Source of the DNA: Hyphomicrobiales bacterium
GTDB lineage: Bacteria > Pseudomonadota > Alphaproteobacteria > Rhizobiales > Beijerinckiaceae
NCBI GenBank assembly: GCA_015655535.1
Contig: JAATEW010000304.1
Location: forward strand, 1 to 17,958
Direction: 5' to 3'
DNA: 17,958 bases
Shown here one piece after another: positions 15,881 through 17,958 of this stretch (position 1 is the stretch's first letter; the number at the start of each line of letters is the position of its first letter). Position numbers and translations under genes: made by a program. The notes below the pieces were generated by a model. The model had not been told where the DNA came from. It ran no database searches and saw only the letters and a program-made list of their open reading frames with translations.

Positions 15881-16267
15881 TTATCCGGCGCCTTTTTGGA
15901 TGTTGCGAAAGACGAAAGTCCGCATACCGAAATAGCCGATGGCGGCAAGAAGCGGCAGCAAAATCGCCTGTGCCAGAAGCGGCCCCGGTCCGAGCCAAAT
16001 CAAAAGGCGCAACAACATGAAATTCAGCGTGCCCAGGCCGCTGTAGAATAATAAAAAGCGCGGCAACAGCCGCTGCGCTGTGGTTCCGAAAACAAGCCCG
16101 CCATAGGTCAGGAAGTTGAATAAAATTCCAAGGACGGTGGAACCGCTGATGGCCAGCCAAAGCTGCGCGTCTGCCAATACGAAAGCGGCGTAGCACGAAT
16201 AGCCGAAGCCGGTGTTCAACAGGCCCACTGCGAGGAAACGCATGATACGTAAAAGTTCGCCGGTCAT
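15881..16267 (-). CDS. GtrA-like flippase family membrane protein
   Basis: 128 residues, almost all membrane: four helices at about 9-31, 38-60, 69-90 and 97-117, the GtrA/DPMS_TM layout. Conserved features are RFLAVGLLNTGFGY near the N-terminus and the GILFNFLTYGGLVF region in the second helix. GtrA proteins are thought to flip undecaprenyl-phosphate-linked sugar across the inner membrane, delivering it to a periplasmic GT-C transferase. I chose ATG 16267 because it overlaps the epimerase stop codon in an ATGA, implying coupled translation; a start at 16288 would add seven residues with no family character. Confidence 0.85.
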   Translation of the reverse strand: MTGELLRIMRFLAVGLLNTGFGYSCYAAFVLADAQLWLAISGSTVLGILFNFLTYGGLVFGTTAQRLLPRFLLFYSGLGTLNFMLLRLLIWLGPGPLLAQAILLPLLAAIGYFGMRTFVFRNIQKGAG

Positions 16268-17079
16268 GTCACCCGCGCCCGATACCATGCCACGGTCTGC
16301 GCAAGCCCTTCGTCGAGGCGAATGAGCGGTGTCCAGCCGGTTGCCGCCGTCAGGCGCGCGATATCGGCTTGCATGTGCATCACTTGATCCGGACGAAACG
16401 GGATTTCCCCAAAGACAAGCTCCATATCTGGCGCGGCGAGATCGCGAATATGCCCGATGACCTCACGCACCGCGACCGCGCAGCCGGAACCTAGATTGAA
16501 TATTCCTTCGGCTGTAGGCGTTGTCGCAACGGAAAGGACAGCACGGGCAACGTCGTCAACGTGGAGCCAGTCCCAGCACTGCGTACCAAGCGTGGTGCGC
16601 GGCCGCCGGCCTGCCAACATCTCGGCGATCAGCATCGGGATGAGCCATCCATCGTTATCGTGCGGCCCATAGGTTGAAAAAAGCCGCAGCCAAGCGTGGC
16701 GCAGGCCCGCTTGGGCCGCGAGCTGACGGGTGAGATAAAGCGCCGCGACTTTGGCCGCACCATAGAGGCTTGTGGGAGCCGGCAGCGCATCTTCATGCGT
16801 CGAGGCGGCCGCGCCATATTCACCTTGGCTGCCCATGCCGATAAAAGTCGAGGCTCCCGCCGATCTCGCCGCTTCCACCAACACACAGCTCGTCTCGATG
16901 TTGGCGGCAATTTGAAGACGTTCGAACCGCGCTGTATTTGAGACACCCCACCAAGCGAGGTGAAGAACGGCGTCGGGTTGGAATTGAGTGATTGCCGCCG
17001 TCAGGCCGGGCGCATCGCGCAGATCGAGATCGAGGCGTTGATAGCGCCCGGCAAAGGGAGCAAGCCGGGGCACTGGCAA
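16264..17079 (-). CDS. NAD-dependent epimerase/dehydratase, N-terminally truncated
   Basis: 271 residues from TTG 17079, an extended short-chain dehydrogenase/reductase acting on nucleotide sugars. It retains VLHLAWWG (38-45), the catalytic Ser in GMGSQGEYG (S84), YGAAK (Y106 and K110), LRLFSTYGPHD and the substrate-side region around CWDWLHVDDVARAV. It lacks the first roughly 45 residues that normally carry the GxxGxxG NAD-binding motif and the first beta strand. An in-frame TAA sits directly before the TTG. The missing 5' end coincides with the start of an adhesin fragment on the opposite strand. The product would probably be inactive if expressed. It heads the gtr-like cluster and overlaps gtrA by ATGA. 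The exact sugar substrate cannot be told. Confidence 0.85.
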   Translation of the reverse strand: MPVPRLAPFAGRYQRLDLDLRDAPGLTAAITQFQPDAVLHLAWWGVSNTARFERLQIAANIETSCVLVEAARSAGASTFIGMGSQGEYGAAASTHEDALPAPTSLYGAAKVAALYLTRQLAAQAGLRHAWLRLFSTYGPHDNDGWLIPMLIAEMLAGRRPRTTLGTQCWDWLHVDDVARAVLSVATTPTAEGIFNLGSGCAVAVREVIGHIRDLAAPDMELVFGEIPFRPDQVMHMQADIARLTAATGWTPLIRLDEGLAQTVAWYRARVT

Positions 17080-17958
17080 TTATGCCATCGGCGCAAATCT
17101 AACCAGCAGCACGACCTACACCGCCGCTCCCATCCCAACCTTTCTAGGGAATTTAGAAGGGCTCGGCCATACGATCAGCAATCTGACGATCATAACCGCG
17201 GGCAATCGTTCCGATCTCGGTCTGATTGGTAAGGCAGGGAATACGAGTTCCGCTAATGTTTCGGGCACCGTGGTTCGCGACATCGGTCTCGTGAACGTTG
17301 AGGTCGATGATGGCACCGCCGCATCGGTCAGAAACACGGGCGGCGCTATAATTGGCGCGCTCATCGGTTTGAATGATGGCACTGTCATCAACGCCTTCGC
17401 AACGGGCAATAATGCTATTCCGGTGACCGTCCTCTCGACGATCGCGCCCGGCGGGACAACATATCAAGTCGCAATTGCGGGAAAGTCCGGCGTAGGCGGC
17501 CTGGTCGGGGAAAATCAGGGTGTCATTGCGAACTCCCATGCTAGCGTGGACATCTACGGCCAAGCCAGTATAGGCGGACTGGTCGGTGCAAACCAGGCCA
17601 ACGCCACATTCCCCAACGCCGTCATAATTAACTCCTACGCGGCTGGAGCGGTTTACGGCGGCGTCATCTCGGTGAGCGGCGGTGTTGTCGGTACGGACAT
17701 TAATGCCGGCGGCTTTGTCGGGGCAAATAACAGCGGCGTCATCTCAAATTCCTACTCCACAGGCGATGTGACAACGCTCAACATGAGCCAAGTCGGCGGG
17801 TTCGCTGGACTTAATGCGGCCACGACCGGCGGCCTCATCGGCAAGCTCTACAACGATTCCTCATCTGGTTCGGTGATGGTCTATTGGACAGGCAGCCAAT
17901 CTGGTGAATACGCTGGTGGTTTGGTGGGCCGAAACGACGGTCTCGTCGCCAATGGCGC
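17066..17958 (+). CDS. GLUG-repeat adhesin/filamentous haemagglutinin-like fragment, 5' truncated
   Basis: An open plus-strand frame (codons at 17045, 17048 and onward) runs past the window end without a stop. It opens after a TAG at 17042 and has no ATG, GTG or TTG before about 17269. Adhesin homology begins abruptly at about 17072 with TGNYAIGANL, followed by FLGNLEGLGHTISNLTI, a hallmark of secreted GLUG proteins. GLUG units recur, starting near 17354 (GALIGLNDG), 17495 (GGLVGENQG), 17573 (GGLVGANQ), 17708 (GGFVGANNSG), 17795, 17828 and 17915 (GGLVGRNDG). Such proteins are large beta-helical surface or secreted adhesins. The signal peptide and haemagglutination domain expected upstream are missing, replaced by the epimerase gene on the other strand. 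As it stands, it has no means of translation or export. Confidence 0.8.
17354..17941 (+). repeat. Tandem GLUG repeats
   Basis: Seven Gly-Gly-(Leu/Phe)-(Val/Ile/Ala)-Gly-type units, with the first variant reading GALIG, start at 17354, 17495, 17573, 17708, 17795, 17828 and 17915. Several are followed by Asn-rich turns and a NSY(S/A)-type strand (for example NSYAAG and NSYSTGDV). Spacing is irregular (33-141 bases), so these are diverged protein repeats, not recent DNA duplications. Confidence 0.75.

Noticed and set aside
17153..17563. Minus-strand open frame opposite the GLUG repeats
   Set aside because: The plus frame contains unmistakable GLUG repeats; the minus translation has no recognisable pattern.

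Overview
The window comes from a GC-rich proteobacterium. The gene order, the short GspC/GspN-like protein and the small prepilin peptidase suggest an alphaproteobacterium, probably Hyphomicrobiales (Beijerinckiaceae, Methylocystaceae or Bradyrhizobium-like). That placement is inference from gene style; no rRNA or marker gene is present. I found no tRNA, rRNA, CRISPR array, transposase or integrase.

Region 1 (66-11795) is a nearly complete type II secretion system (T2SS) in two divergent operons. The minus-strand operon reads gspE, F, G, H, I, J, K, L, M and a short GspC/GspN-like gene, with overlaps or gaps of a few bases almost throughout. The plus-strand operon reads gspD (secretin) and gspO (prepilin peptidase), followed 27 bases later by a secreted ClpP-fold plus Sel1-repeat protein (11823-12935) that may belong to the same operon. 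Together they encode the cytoplasmic ATPase (E), the inner-membrane platform (F, L, M), five pseudopilins (G, H, I, J, K), the peptidase that processes them (O), the outer-membrane channel (D) and a probable inner-to-outer membrane connector (C/N). No full-length gspC and no pilotin gene are visible. The secretin carries its own lipobox, which fits a self-piloting liposecretin. The divergent spacer (about 8174-8803) has an AT-rich promoter-like part and one doubtful small gene.

Region 2 (13017-17079, minus strand) is a gtr-like surface-sugar cluster. In transcription order it has a sugar-nucleotide epimerase/dehydratase, a GtrA flippase, a 72-residue unknown, a GtrB-type polyprenyl-phosphate glycosyltransferase and a large multi-pass membrane protein that may be the GT-C-type transferase. 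It converges with the plus-strand operon at about 12936-13016, where a perfect inverted repeat may act as a terminator.

Region 3 (about 17066-17958, plus strand) is a GLUG-repeat adhesin fragment with no start codon that runs off the window. It abuts the epimerase gene head to head, and the epimerase has itself lost its N-terminal NAD-binding motif. Both reading frames lose their 5' ends at about 17066-17085, so this is either a real recombination junction or an assembly chimera. It is the most anomalous point in the window.
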